A DNA stretch of 64,000 nt from Siphonodentalium dalli (taxonomy: Eukaryota; Mollusca; Scaphopoda; Gadilida; Siphonodentaliidae), in NCBI GenBank assembly GCA_032622095.1, contig CP136067.1:58881899-58945898 (forward strand), written 5' to 3'. The first letter of the stretch is position 1. Each line of letters begins with the position of its first letter. Positions 36,201 through 51,200 of this stretch are shown here, piece by piece. Both the position numbers and the translations under genes were made by a program. The notes below the pieces were generated by a model. That model was not told the DNA's origin, searched no databases, and saw nothing but the letters and a program-made list of their open reading frames with translations.

Positions 36201-39200
36201 TCCATCAATCTAAATTTAATTAATAATCATTGCCATTCCATACATTGTTGCAACATAAAAGTATTCAATCAAGATTTTTACACTGCATTCAAGTGTTCCC
36301 CAAACGGTCATAACGTTACTCTGAGTCGCCACCTTTGATCTCTTTGTCAAACAACTACCGGTATACATAAAAGGCAGCGCACAACTGACGTCGGCGGAAA
36401 TACTTTTGTGACAGTGTGTATATATTTCTTTGATGTATTTGGCTTTGAAACTATACCGAGATAGGGAGTGCAATGAGTCTATATGGGTCCATTATGGGAA
36501 CAAGCGCATAATATATATAAACACCGGAATCGGAAATCGGCCGATTGTGCTTCCAGTTATCTGCACATCACTAACAAAGTCAATGACAAATATATATGTT
36601 ACTCACAGGTCATCTAAATACTGGAAACCTTCACGCATAGAAACAGCACCAAGGAGAACCCAGAAAAATAATCTACCGAGGCACAGCCAGTGGTCGGGTG
36701 GAAGCCATAAGACAAATTTAAGGTAAAAAAAGTTCACCTCAGCAAGCAGAAACTGAAAGAGAAACAAGTGAGATGTGTATAAATGACAGTCAAGTCTGAA
36801 TTTAATGTGTCTGACAATTGCAAAATGAGGTCACCAGATGGTGAATTTAATGACGCTATCCCACACAGCGGTCTAGCAAAATTAACCATCTGAGGACGTC
36901 ATTCTGCTTAGGTCTCATCTTCTGGAAAGTATCTATAGTACCAAATTAACATTATTTTTTGTAACTTTTTCCCTTCTGTTCAGTTTCTGTATTCCCTAAT
37001 TTGCGGAAGATGAAATGCATAATCGAGTTGACTAATGGGTGAACATCACCAACTTCAACTGGGGCTTCAATCTGATCCTACGTCTCCCATAGCAGTTGAG
37101 GCCTAAGCAGAATGAGGTCCCCAGAGTTTGAATTTGGTGATGCTAGCCCACTGTGTGCGATAACCATACTAAATTCACCATATGGGGACCTCATTCTGCA
37201 AACATTCAGGCTTGTTGACAGTCTGTGGGAGGTTCAAATATAACAAGAGGTGTGCACTCGAGTGCTAGCATACCCCCACCGTGGCAAATTCAATCCGCAT
37301 TATCCGTAAACCCAACAATTTTTTTTTTTTACTTTAAAGAAAAATTCGGACTAATAACATCGATATGGTGACACAAGAAGCTTGTACAGAAAAAATTATT
37401 TAAATTGGTTCATATTTGTTAAAGTTATGAAGTCGGACAGAATTTTCTAAGTAAAAATAAGTCGAAAATGAAGTGTAATATTACGAAAAACAGTCTGAGC
37501 CAATCCCTAGCCGCATCATGTAGAGAGGGTGTTGTGAGAAGCATGTATACCAAAAATTATTGAAATCGGTTCAAATTTGTTAAAGTTATTAAGTCGGACA
37601 GAATTTTCTAAGTCAAAATAAGTCGAAAATGAGGCATCATTTAAAAAATAAATTAGCATTATGCGGAGAGGCAGTCCTAAGGAGATTGCATACAAAACAT
37701 TATTGAAATCGGTTCATAGTTGTTCGAGTTATGAGGTCGGACGGACAGACTGACAGAGATAGAAAGCGTGACGGACGGACAGACACAGTCAATCCAGTAT
37801 ACCCCCCATTTTCTTCGAAAGTGGGGGTATAAAATTTATTATTACACTATTGCTCATGGTCCAAGTTTCCTTTGACGTACAGCAGCTTGTGATATCAGTT
37901 GTTCTAGATCTGCTCCATTACTCTCCTATAGCAGAGTTTATGTCCAGAATTTTGGGCATGATATTTCGTCAATTGTAATCTGCTTTATCCTACATATCAA
38001 GATAAAATGCTATATTTATCATAAAGAGTGATATCTTATAGTCATAATGATGCACTACAATCTTTTTCGTAAAAGACAACATACATTTCCACACCAAACC
38101 AATTATAGGTATGATAAATGGGAATTTTGACACCATAAAATGTCAACTTCTGTAAAGGCATTTAAAAAAGATATTAAACAAAAAAAGATCCAAAAATCAC
38201 CGAAAAATTCTTATGCATACAAAACCATGTGGTCAGTGTATTAAAGAGTGAAGCCAGTGATAACACATCACGTGACAGCCATGAACTCTCAATAACTAAT
38301 TAATTATCTATGGTTTATGTTTTTGTAGTGATACAATGTCGATGAGTTTTCCTCTAAATATATCAATAAAATATCTTATGCACACATCAAAAGGTATTAG
38401 TTACTTTTACAAGCAAATGCGGCACATAGAGAAGATAATGATGCATGTTTCATGAAAATTCTGGGAAAGTAACAACTTTGGGGAATCACGTCTGAATTCT
38501 CGTAAAATGAGAATATCATTGGAATGCTATTATGAATGTATGTTAATATTCAAAATGTGTTATTAACCCTTTATTATTTGCTGTTCGAATTTATATGCAC
38601 AATACGCTAGGTTTTGTAAAACGTATGCTGTATAGCCGGAGTGTTGAATGCAGAACAGTTGTAATAGTGTAAAGCTATCTTTCAAATAGTCAAATATGGT
38701 TATAGTTGAGCATGTCAATGCACAATGGCATATACGGTGTCGAATACAAAGTTATTGGTTCAATCTAATGTGGACATCGCAGAAACATCAAGGTTACTGA
38801 GTTTTGTATCGAGCATCGAATAAATACTTTAGCAGAAAGATCATAACTATCTGCAAAATTAGTCAATGTGAAGGACATTGCAAAATAGTAGTAGTAGTAG
38901 TAGTATAATCCTGTCGACAAAAATAAATATATTACATCAAATACATCGCTAACCCAGCCTTATTGGACCTATATGTCACTATATGCAATTACGTATGGTT
39001 GGTAATCTGTGATATGTAAATATTCAGACTTATATACATCGTTTAGAAGATTGTTAAACTTTGCAACTTACAAAGTAAATCATAACTCAATGAAATTTTA
39101 CTGCATGCATGCGCTTCATGAGTGATTATAACATTACTCGGAAGTTTCCAATCCGTTTTGGCACCTGTGATCTCTTTTTCACAACAATTATCAAAGGCAG

Positions 39201-42200
39201 CAGCTGATGTCCGTGGAAAAAGTTTAGCTATAGATTGTATATTTCTTTGTTGTAACCAATTTGATAGTGTACAAAACACTGCTGTGATATGGAGTGCAAG
39301 AGTGTAGGCCTACTGTATATGTATGTCGGAATCGGATGTCAGCCAATTGTACCTTCAGAAATCAGTCAGTTAGATTTTTTCCTTATCAGCTCATCACAAG
39401 ACGAAATTAAACTTTGGAAGCTTTCGGACGTGTGATTAATTATATTCATGTACCGCAATGTACTAGCTGACAGCTATGTGCTTGTGTTTATTCCATTTCA
39501 ATAACCAAATTGATCAATAAATATATATTGTACTTCTATTAAATAATTGTACTCTATGGAATTACCTATTGATATAATAGTATGACATACAAAGAATACA
39601 TAGAAAATATTTCAGTTTCCAGTTATGCTGCACCATGGCATGTGACAATAAAGAGCATGGGACAATAACGTGTTATTTTCTCATGAAACGGTAAAATAAA
39701 GAGTAATAGGCTTATTGCTATGCTAAAAGGCTAAATGGCAGTTAACCCTTTCATGGCGGGAGCAGTGCTGGTGCAGCATTAAAGATCCTGTGCCAGTGCA
39801 TTCTCTTATATATGCGAGTCTCCCATAGGGAGCCTCGCATAAGAGAATGCCTTGGCTTACAAGGTCAAGGTAAATATTGTTAGGCCAATATGGGAGACTC
39901 GTATTTATAAGAGAATGCATTGACACCAGGTTTTCGCAAAATTTCAGGAAGCTCCAGTCTGGAAGCAAAACTTATATCTAACACAGTGACATGCAACTAA
40001 AAACTAATTACATTATTCACATGGCCACATCAATATTGTACACTTTTCTACGTATTTATAATGCTCACTTAACCCACATTACACTATCCATGACAAATAT
40101 ATCGAAATGATCACAGGCTTGCCGATGTTAATATATAATTTGTTTACGTGTCACTACATTTTCGTAGTCAAACCACGGAGATCTTCGGAGAACCAGTGGG
40201 GGTAATGATAGATTATTTTTTGGCTTATTTGTTAAGATGGCGATGGAACCTAGTCAACTTAATTACAATCGAGAGGGCTTTCTGATTGTGTTTTGTGACA
40301 CTGTTCGCCGCATCAATCCATCAAAATATGTATAAATTATGGTGCGTAATTAAAAGTTATCACATATGTTTGTGTATCAGCTCTCGCACTAAAAGAACTA
40401 CATAATGTAAGAACTCACCAGACAAATAATACATATCATACATATATATCTCCTGAAACTTGAGAATGGCTTCCACTCGAAATCTGTCCAACGATATGGT
40501 GTAAACTGCTGAGCAAATCGTTTCATTTTGCCTCTGTATGTTGTGATATCCCACATCCCTCGCCAATGGTACGGTTTCAGTGACAAATAGCGTAGAGTTT
40601 TCATTCCAAGAAAGATGCCAAGACCATTGCATATCAGTGCATCCATGACCCACTGCAAGGAAATAATGAGACAATATTTAGCATCAGCTAATCAGGAAAC
40701 TTGGGAGAAATAATCGCCTTCCTTTAGCAAGCTTCTCAATAGTTCATAGCCAATGAAAAGTGAAGTCTACTGAAACAGAGCAGCCGCAACAATTATGATA
40801 TTCATTAAAATATTGAAACATAATTCATAATTTTTTAAAGACATATTAAGGACTTGTTCCGGTGCTTGAATCTGATAATTTAGTATTCAGGCCTTATGCC
40901 ATTTGAAGGAATGTATCATTCTACTAACATCGCCAAAACTCTCCAGCAAATCGACTGTACCACTTTATAGAACACCATCGTCTGAAATACTGTTCAATTG
41001 TAAATATTTATACTCGAATCGGGACGCATCTATCGGCGATAAATTAGCGAAAACAATTTCGTCATCGAGAGTCACTGCATTTAATTAAGATATAAGAATG
41101 ACGGTGTGTTATCAATTTGAATATAATATTTGTAAAAATTACTACTTTGAACAAGATTATTCTCCATTTATATTTGATCACCCTACCGGAGTGTTTCACA
41201 TCACTTTAAAATAGGAACATAAAAAAGGAAATGAAAACTCTGATCATCTGGCTATAATGGTTGTAAGAAAGGCTAACTCACATGATCCCACCAGCATTCA
41301 CTAAAGTTTGGAAGTTGATGTTCTAGTGTATACTCAAGAACTTCAAACATGAAACTCATTACCAAACATAACCACCAATCACGTAGCACCAAAGTCTGAA
41401 ATTATAAGAAATGATCATTACTAGATGTGTGCTTGTCACAATGAGATAAAATAAAAGGTCAGCAGACCACAGTGTCCCCCTGAAAACGTGGCAAGTCGAT
41501 GCCGCTTTGTTAAAGAATTTTAAAAAAAATGTTGAAATTTTCTAAGTCGAAAAGGGTCAATAACTCCGTAAAAAAATAATTTTTCCTTCATCTATATACA
41601 TGTTGCACATCTCCAATATGTGGGTAACAATATTCTGCAGTTTCAAATATCTACGATCAAAACTGTAGGAGGAGTTGATTACACCATGAAGGTACCCTCA
41701 TACAGAAAGTTATAAAAAATGTTGAAATTTTCTAAGTAGAAAAGGGTTAATAACTCTGTCAAAAAATAATTTTTCCGTCATCTATATACATGTTGCACAT
41801 CTTCAATATATGGGCAACAATATTCTGAAGTTTCAAATCTCTGGGATGAAATCTGTAGGAGGAGATGATTACACCATGAAGGTACTCAAAATTGTGACGG
41901 ATGGACGGACGGTACGACAAACGGACGGTACGACGGACGAACGGACGGACAGAGCCCGTTTCTATAGTCCCCTAAAAATAGATTTTTCGGGGGACAATAA
42001 TACTCACCACCTCCCATTTGTCACAGATTGCTGAGTTGAATAACAAACATTGTGTGGGTGAATCTAATAAATTTCAACAAGATCAGATTTACGGATGGAT
42101 GGACTTTGGTCACTTTGTACATTATTTCAAACCACAACATTGATGCAAAACAAAGAGGTATGACTGAGTGGGAAGTCTGTTGTTAATAGATATTAACTTT

Positions 42201-45200
42201 CTTTACTGAATGGATTCTCCCATCAGTTATAAAAGTATACATTGGAATGGTCTATTATTCATCTGCAGGGGTGTTCAGAAGTATAAGCAAATGGCAGACA
42301 TACGAAATGATAATACAAGTTAGAAAGGATTTCTATTGATTGGTGGGAAATGTTCAGATAATAAGTTCAACATACAACCTTTGTTGAACTACTTGTCAAT
42401 GAGTATTTATTATAGAAAGGGTTAACCTGTAAAAGTTAATTTCAGAAACTACAGTAATGTCCTAAATAGTCGACCCCTAAACCACAAGAATTATGGGATA
42501 TTTTTTAGGATTTAGTTGGAAATATGGCTTGCTGCCATTCATTGGAAAGCTCTCGGTGAGCCATATTTCCATCTAAATCCTGAAAAATTTCCCATAATTC
42601 TTCTGTGGTTAAAGGGTCATATACTTTGGGCATTATTGTGCATATAAAAGAATGTCAGAGACACTAAGTCCAAATCATTTTTAGATACATCTATCATTTC
42701 ACCCTTTCTATACTAAATACTCATTGACCCAAAAGAACCTTCAGAAAATATCATTATCACATAGATTCAGCAGTGCTAAGTGAAGCTGTTTGACAGCGTT
42801 TTTGGGTGCTGGAATTAAACTATGTGTAAAGAGAGCATGGGTTGTGACTTTGTCCCATACCAGCATCTAGCTTAGACTTAGGAAAAAGTACTCTATTTAA
42901 AGAGACAGAGTTGGCATAGGCATATGAATTGATTGTTTGTTTGAGCTAAGTCCACTTTTTTATTTTGTGGTTTACGAATGAGCCGACCAAGTGGAAAACC
43001 CTCTGACTGTGAAATAAAAATCATAAAAACATAAATTTTATATTTGACGCTGACCCACGCATTTCATGCCAAAGGTGAAATAAATACCAGCCTCAGTTAT
43101 ACATTTTATAACAGCATTTCAATTTTAATAACTGGTTTTCCCTATTTTAACTATTAAAGCGAGGGTGCCACCAGTCCTATTGAGGCTATAGAAAATGACG
43201 ACTGTATCACACAATAAATAAATTATGCTAAATGGTAGTCCCCCCTGCACATTATCGAAATACTTCACATGTGGAACTTCCGCTCTGGAACAGGCCTTTA
43301 AATTCCCAGAAATTAGAACCAGTAAATGATTTGCACAAAATGCGCGCACCTCTAAGTGTGATTTTTGTTGGAAAATTACGATAATAGAGTTTGGAAATTG
43401 GTTATCGGCACGTGAATTCACCAAGAAGTTCGTTTCATGTGTGTTCCAATCTGAGTTTTACATTTGAGGTTTCTTATTTCATATTTTCGAAAAGTTATAA
43501 TGTTTGAAAACTATGTTCAATATTCATTAAAAAACACAACTAGTTACATATAAAAGCGCAGTAGATGCCATGATTCTGCCCAATTTCCAGAAGAATAGCC
43601 AAATATTTCATTGTTTTTTTGCATGGAAAACCCACCCGATGTTGTCATTGAGGGTGATGATAAACTAATTAATGAAAGTGAGCCCCCAGGGGCTGGCGGG
43701 TCATGTGTAAATCCCAATTTAGCAACAAGTCAAGATATTCACAATTTCTGTTATATTTCTTCAAGTGCTCCTGAAGTCATAATCATTGGCTATTATAAAT
43801 AAATATATAAAAGCAGTAAATGTAATATGTACTATATGTACATACTATTGCTTTTATTGCTTATACATGACTATGTTCTCAGTATTTAAATTAAGTCTAA
43901 ATTGGTCTGTACCAGATTCATCTATATGTGCTAGCACCTACTGGATCTAATATGTTCAAATAGTTCATCATATATGAAAGATGGTATAACGTGTTTTCAA
44001 TCATGGTTTATAATAGTCATGTGGACAGTACAGGATTATATGTAGGATATTTTTCGTATAATTTCAAATAAAACGAGAGACCGATCACGATCGGCAGATG
44101 TTTAACCCATACCTTGGCGATACCGATTAGCTATTTTAATAAATCCTTACACCAACCTTTTCACGAGTGCAAAAGTTTCAATAATTGACACCTTACTATT
44201 AAGGTCACAAGTGGAATCAGACTTATTGGGCACCTTGCTCACATAAACACAATAGGAACACGGATGTGGCATTCCATTTCAACCTATTAAGTCACTTCAA
44301 CACCGATATATCTTATAGAGTGATAAAGCTAATTAAGCTCAATCCATAGTCAGAGAGAAGCACCATAGCAGTTAAAGACAAAATATTTATTTATTTGCTT
44401 ATTACACTGGAATGCGAGACATAACATATTATGATTTTTTAAATATTGTTATTTTTTTTATTATGTTTTGTGTTAGCTGCATATTAAAAATTCTTGGGAT
44501 CATTTAGATGGGAAAAAAGAGTTAATAGTTCCCGATTCAAAAACTAATCAATACCTGAACAACTATACAAGTGAGGGATGTATAGACCTGGATATAAAAT
44601 GATTGATAATGATTGGATATAAAATGTTTTTATGCAGAATTTTCAGATAGCTAGAGGTAGGATATGAGATTGGTCAGATTGAAAATATTAGATTCATTAC
44701 ATTGAATAGCATACTGTATGACTATGGAATGGGGTGGGTTAATTTTCTTCTAAGCTGATCATTGGAAAGATATAATGTATCTAAACAGCGGAAATATAAT
44801 TGAAGTTACTGTTAATATATTATCAAAATCATTCAATCGATACCAAAATTTATACAGGTGAAGAATGTTTCATCATTAACATGGATGCAATTATTTATAT
44901 AGTGATCAAGTGAAAAATATTTAGTTATCACATTGTGTCAACAGGATTGGTGGAGGATGTTAATATTTTTGAGCAAATAAACCAAATGACCCTCACTGTG
45001 CAGGTTAGGGGTGTGTTATCATAAACTATGCCAAGAACTATAAACATAATCAATGGATATAAAATCGGATAGAATGGGGTTAATCTTACCCAAAATAATG
45101 AACTGATAAACACAAACAGTCTATAAAAGCATGTCATTGGATTTAGAAACCCATACAATAAGTCAGTCTCTAATGTCATGAACCTGTTTCAACAAAGGGG

Positions 45201-48200
45201 TTAAATTAATTTTGTACAGAACAAAGAATGGACCAGAGAGTCATCAATCATGGATTTGTCAATGTTTTAGAGATGCTAGCACACTGTGTGTGATAGAGTC
45301 TGAGAGTCAGGAGAGAAATTTTATTAGTGTTGAGAGATTTGTTTGATCAGGTGTTCTGGTCCATACAGGAGAGAACCACTATCGTTGTGATGTGTCTAAA
45401 GAGATTTGACTCTATGAGCCATGGTATTTATCTAATGTCAAGCTAAACAAAACTCATTTCCAATAAGACACTGGCTGTGAAATAAGATCTCCTCTTCTAA
45501 GCTAACAGTGCCTGCAGGCATTAATTAGATTATCAGCTACTTGAATTTTAAATGGCCATAACTCTGTTAAAATATACCAGATCAAACTCAAATTCGAACC
45601 TGATCTGTATTTCGGGGTGAGGACCAGATGTACCAAATTTGGTGCTGATCAGATGAAAAATATTTAAGTCAACACAGCTTGGATGAATTCTATTTAAAAA
45701 CAAGAGCAGAAAGGGTTAAATAAACGATACCAAAAACCATACAGATAAAGAACGTGCTAAGAAAAACCTAGGTAAGAAATATGAGGCATATCAGAAGAAA
45801 ATTGTTTAACTTAGATGCATCAGGTAGCATTTGTGTGCAGGGTTAATTATTTTCTAAACCGATCAACCAATCGATACCAAAAACTATACAGGTGAGGGGT
45901 GTGTCATCATAAACCTACATATCAAATATGAACAGAATCAGTCAAAAAATACTTAAGTTATGGCATCGGATAGAACATGACTATGTGTGGATGCAAAGTG
46001 TTAATAATTTCTAAACCGATCAACCGATCGATACCAAAAACTATACAGGTGAGGAGTGTGTTATCATAAACATGCACATAAAATTTTAACACGATCCGAT
46101 AAAAAATATTCAAGTAATTGAATCGGATAGCAAGTGTCTACGGACAGACGGACAGATGGACGGACGGACAGACGGACGAACGACGGATGGTTGATCCGGA
46201 CGTCGGCATTATGTGTACCATACATGGTATGGGTACACATAAAAATACAGGTCTAAATGGAGCATATTTATTCTTCACCCTAGACAATTATAGCACTTGG
46301 TATAGCGGAAAAAATAAATAAACCACAATATCAAAAAGCTTTGGCCTAAAGATTGAGAAATAGAGAGCTGACATATGCATAAAACCATTGGTCTACCTAA
46401 AGAGAGTATAAAATTTCTGTTTAAAGACAGAATTCTATTCCAGGCTTGCAAAAACGAGATATTTTTGGAGCTGAAAACATTGCTCATTTACGTAGCATTT
46501 CAAATCCAATTTGCTCAGAAGAAATTTTAGCTCACCTTTATCCACCATCCAAGGAAATGTACAATAACAAATCCATCCATTTTATCCTACAAAGAGAGAT
46601 AAATAACATAACAAGTGATGTACATTATTAGTTATCTTCCTCAACATCGGGGGTACATGGAGATTTAAAGGATTTATTCGGTCTAGAAACTACAAAACGC
46701 AATCGGAAAGCCCTCCCTGTTGTGATTAAAATGATCCAAGTCCCATTCCGATCGCATAATAAATAACCCGTAAAATAAATAAATAATACCACCACCGGTA
46801 TTCAGAGATTTCCGTGACTAAACTACGAGTGATGTAGTTGTGGGAGAGCAAATTAAAAACACAGATTCGGAGCCGGAGTTTATTATGCTGACTATGATGA
46901 CATAATCGTAAGTCAGCCGATTCTAAAATGCGGAATGGTATGTGCGCGTGTTGTGTATAGATTACGTCGCTATTCAATGTGTTATCTAATTAAAGAAGAT
47001 AGTGTGGCCGCTTTAGCCGTTTATCTGGAATAGAAAACAATAATTATGTGAATAAAGTATTAGTAGCGCCTAGAATGGTTGTTTTTGTAGCCATTAATAA
47101 CATGCCGCCACGTGTCTTTGTTGAATAGAAGGCAGTAGTGCTTCGATTGTCTCGTATTCACTCGGTGATTTGTAATCACTCAGTGACTATTCATCAGTCA
47201 GTCGCGAACTTGTTTACACTGTAAAATGCCCCAAAGTGAATATAAAGGGCGACGGATGATCACATTCACCTGGTCATACATAAGAAGCGCCCAAATGTTA
47301 TATAAACACTGTGCTGAATAATGTTAACTCTATTTAGGCGCTTTTGTTTTTTGTTTTGTGTGTTTTTTGTTTTTTTTGACTTTCGATATAAATATCCCGA
47401 ATATCTGTCATCTCCACATGTACCAAGTAGATGTAGTGTCTTCGGTTGTGGAAGGGCTAGCGATCCATTAATAAGTACCTCCAAAAAGACAACACAGTGC
47501 ATAATTTAGAACGCTCTTTATTGTCTACCGCTTTTGGGAGACGGAAGCATGGACGCTCTTTATATTTAAATGTCACAACACCATACAAAATCACCCATGA
47601 CATATTGAAATAGAGCACGTTCATAATTGAGAACGCTCTTTATTGTCTATACCGCGACGAAAACATGGACGCTCTTTATTAGAGGCAATCATTGGATTTT
47701 TTCTAGGCTAACAATTTAAAAAAAATCCTCTCTAGAAAGTCAATATCTGCATCAAAACGTTAAATAAAACGAAAAAAATAAACAAACAACAAACACAAAC
47801 TGAAAAACCACGCCAGGTGAGTCTTCAATTAAAAAAAATGTTGTTATGCCAAACTGCAGCCTAATTAATAATTATTGTAGTTTCGACAGTCTGTTGTGTA
47901 TTCGAGTGAATTATTTTGTTTACTCTCTTATCGATCTTGACTGGAAGGATTTTATCAAGCTGTTCACAGTCTCGCACTTCCCCACACACTATGTTTCGTG
48001 TGAAGAAACAGACAGGAACATTATTATGACGAATATAACCCATCATGATACATGTACTAGTATAATAACCACCACCTTTTTAATCACACCCCATTTGTGT
48101 TTAATTGTACTCCTATAGCGCACAACGGGATGACACTAGTGTGTGAACTAGCTTCCGAAATTGGTACCACACAACGAAGAAGAAGCTATATGGCCTAACT

Positions 48201-51200
48201 TGTATTCTTTCAGAAACAGTTCCACTCGCTCATTGCATTTCTGCATAAATTAATCTCATCTCATTAATCTCATTTCACTCAAACTTTTATCGCCTCAAAG
48301 TGCATTTTAGCCATCATTATTCGTTATATAATCCAACATTCTAGCAAATCCAGTTCATAATTCAGCACATTCAAATAGTTTTATTCTGTGATCGTAAAGG
48401 CGTAGCTAATTAACCGCCGACTGCAATATTTTACACGTAATTTATCAACTCGTTACGCGATTGGCGGAATTATTTTAAGCTCCACCCACCGCTGTCACCG
48501 GTAAGCGTCGATGCAGATGATCGGTCATGTGACTGCGTTGTGGTCATGTGATCGCACTCATGTGATTTACACTTCGGATATCTCCGCGAATTTTTTATTA
48601 GTATTTATATGACGATAATTTTTTATTTTTTTTTACAGACTAATTCCTTTAATACCTGAATGTTGATTTTGAACCCCGAGGCGGAGCCGAGGGGTTCAAA
48701 AAGAGACATCCAGGTACCCGACGATGTTGGTGGAGATAACAATTTTGTCCCCACAACAATAGCCATGCGGACTCAATTTAAGTGTGCTTTTCATAGGTTC
48801 TCAGATAAATACACACCAATCAGCACCAATAAGAACTAGAGGTGTGACTGTCCCAATGGGACTACGGATACCCCCCTTTAAAAAAAATACTAAGATGTTT
48901 CACATGTCAGTAAATATTTAGTTAAAATAATAAAATAACAGTTCCCATTGCAGGTGTACAACCATAACCCTAATCTTAAACCTATTGACCGAAAATTGTG
49001 GGAATAAAAGCTTATACAAAATTATGTATGTTGAAAAAGGGGAATAACTCCACACAAAAAATGTCGGACAGACGTCATAATCGCAGGTGCACAGGTTCCC
49101 ATGGTACTCAATATCAGTGCCAAGATTAAAAAACATTGACCAAAAAAATGTAGGAATAAAAGCTCGGACAAAATTATGCATGTTGCAAAAAAAGTTTCTA
49201 AGTTGAAAAAGGGGGATAACTCCACCAAAAAATGTCGGACAGATGTCATAATCGCAGGTGCACAAGTTCCAATGGTACTAAATATCTGTGCCACGTTTTA
49301 CAAAAATTGACCAAAAAATGTAGGAATAAAAGCTCGACAAAAGTATACATGTTGCGAAAAATTTCTAAGTCGAAAAAGGGGGATAACTCCAAAAAAAAGT
49401 CTGACAGACGTCATAATCGCAGGTGCACAGGTTCCCATGATGGTTGATGTCTGTGCCAAGTTTCACGGAAATTGATCAAAAAACAACTGAGAAAAACTCC
49501 GGACAAATTTGTGTCCACGGACGAACGGACAGACAAGCTGACTCCAGTATACCCCCCCTAACTTCGTTGCGGGGGGTATAATAATTAAATAGCTGACCTA
49601 TGGATCCAGCGTCAGGTGAAGTCAAGCTCGTCACGATTGGAGGAGACTGCCAGTTCAAGGGTCATTCAGATACCCCCGAAGTTTCATGTACCCATATACC
49701 CCCCCGATGTTTCGTGCACGTTCTCTTATACTCCACTGTCAAGGGAGACAGGGGGACATGTTGATTTAAACATGGCATTGTAGCCAATCAGATTGTTAGT
49801 TACAACCAGATGTCGGGAAAAACATAAATATGCAAGTATAAAACACATGTGCAAATGGGTTTTATTATATGACTGGTTTTTCTCAACAAAATATGTCATT
49901 TTTTGGATCCTCGGAAACAGTGAGTTTCCGAATCCGCATCATGCGACTCTGACCGAGAATGAGGCTGGTCGATGGAATTATTTTCTACCTAAATATAGCA
50001 ATGACTCGATTGTGCATTCGATTCGGATGCGGTACATGCACCGGTAAACTTTCTGATATCTTTCCATGCATGAACACCAAGGGAATTCCCAGTCATCAAT
50101 TTGTGAGAAAATATAATCCCAAGTTATGATCTATTATCATTGGATATTTCATGGTAATTGGGTGAATTCATCGACGAAATTCAATTCATCTAAGTCATAT
50201 AATAAACGCATTGTCACTGCACCGCAGCAGTGAAGTAGCAGCGAGTCTGATCCAGGATCTCACCTTCTCAACAAGATGTGATGTGCAGACCAATGCCACA
50301 TCACTGCAGCACTCCTTGATAATATAGTATGTATCATAATTGATGGGACTGAAGCTATGCCTGCAAACTTAACTCAGACAAATTTATAACCTACAAAACT
50401 GTTGTCTTGTATTGATTTTGACTGGATAACCCTGATGTATCAATATGCTATTGCTACCTCTTCTCTTTGAAATGGTTCATATAATATATTTACAGGTAAT
50501 GTAAGAAGAAGCGTGAACACAAAATGTTTTGCTTCAAGGTATTGTGCACAAAATGTAGAGATTTCAAAACATAAATCTGAGGTCTAAAAGTAAAGGGCAA
50601 TAACTCAGCATGTAGGGGTGTAACGATACATCGATGTATCGATGCGACCGGGATACAGCACTGACGATAAGGTCATCGATACGGGCGTTCAAATGATACA
50701 TATCAATACACAAATTGTATGTTGTTATTACCTATTCAGGTAAGTAAGCAGCGATGGCCACGATTGAGAAAGATCAATGTTGAATCAGTATCTAACAAAA
50801 AATGAAAGTGTCAATGACACTGTAGCTCAAACTGGAAAGGGAATAATTTTGTGCATTACAGTCAATGGAGCGATTAGGAATGCGGAAAGTTGAAAGGTCT
50901 AAGTAATACTAGATTATCAACATGAAGAGATACATGTATATATAAAGTAAAATCCAAGATGGTTGCTGATGGCTATGTTTTCCAATGAAATTCAAAAACA
51001 TTTGATAGCTTCCATCTAGTAGATCAATATCAAGATTAATATGAAGTTTCGTGATGATCGGATGAGGGAAGTGGACTGTATGGTGTGCCAAAGGATTTAT
51101 TCATGCATAGATTAAAATCCAATATGGCTGCCAGCGGACATGTTTTATGGCCGAATGACCCCAAAATGACTCGTTCCCATCTACATTTCAATGTATTAAC

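Noticed and set aside
40360-40674. A 104-codon minus frame overlapping PTDSS2 exon 8 in another register
   Set aside because: It is a shadow: the frame of 40652-40419 matches PSS2 over its whole length and has correct splice sites.
42005-42040. Micro-exon candidate with CAACTCAG acceptor and GTGAGT donor in intron 6
   Set aside because: A 23-nt insert would break the phase between exons 6 and 7, which already join perfectly.
47320-47510. Plus frame with [19 protein letters not shown] as a signal peptide
   Set aside because: The hydrophobic run comes from a T-rich tract; no splice partner or downstream domain.
49920-49980. GAGGCTGGT region considered as the missing PSS2 PAHF exon
   Set aside because: Translation does not match and splice sites are absent; the true exon was found at 46586-46536.
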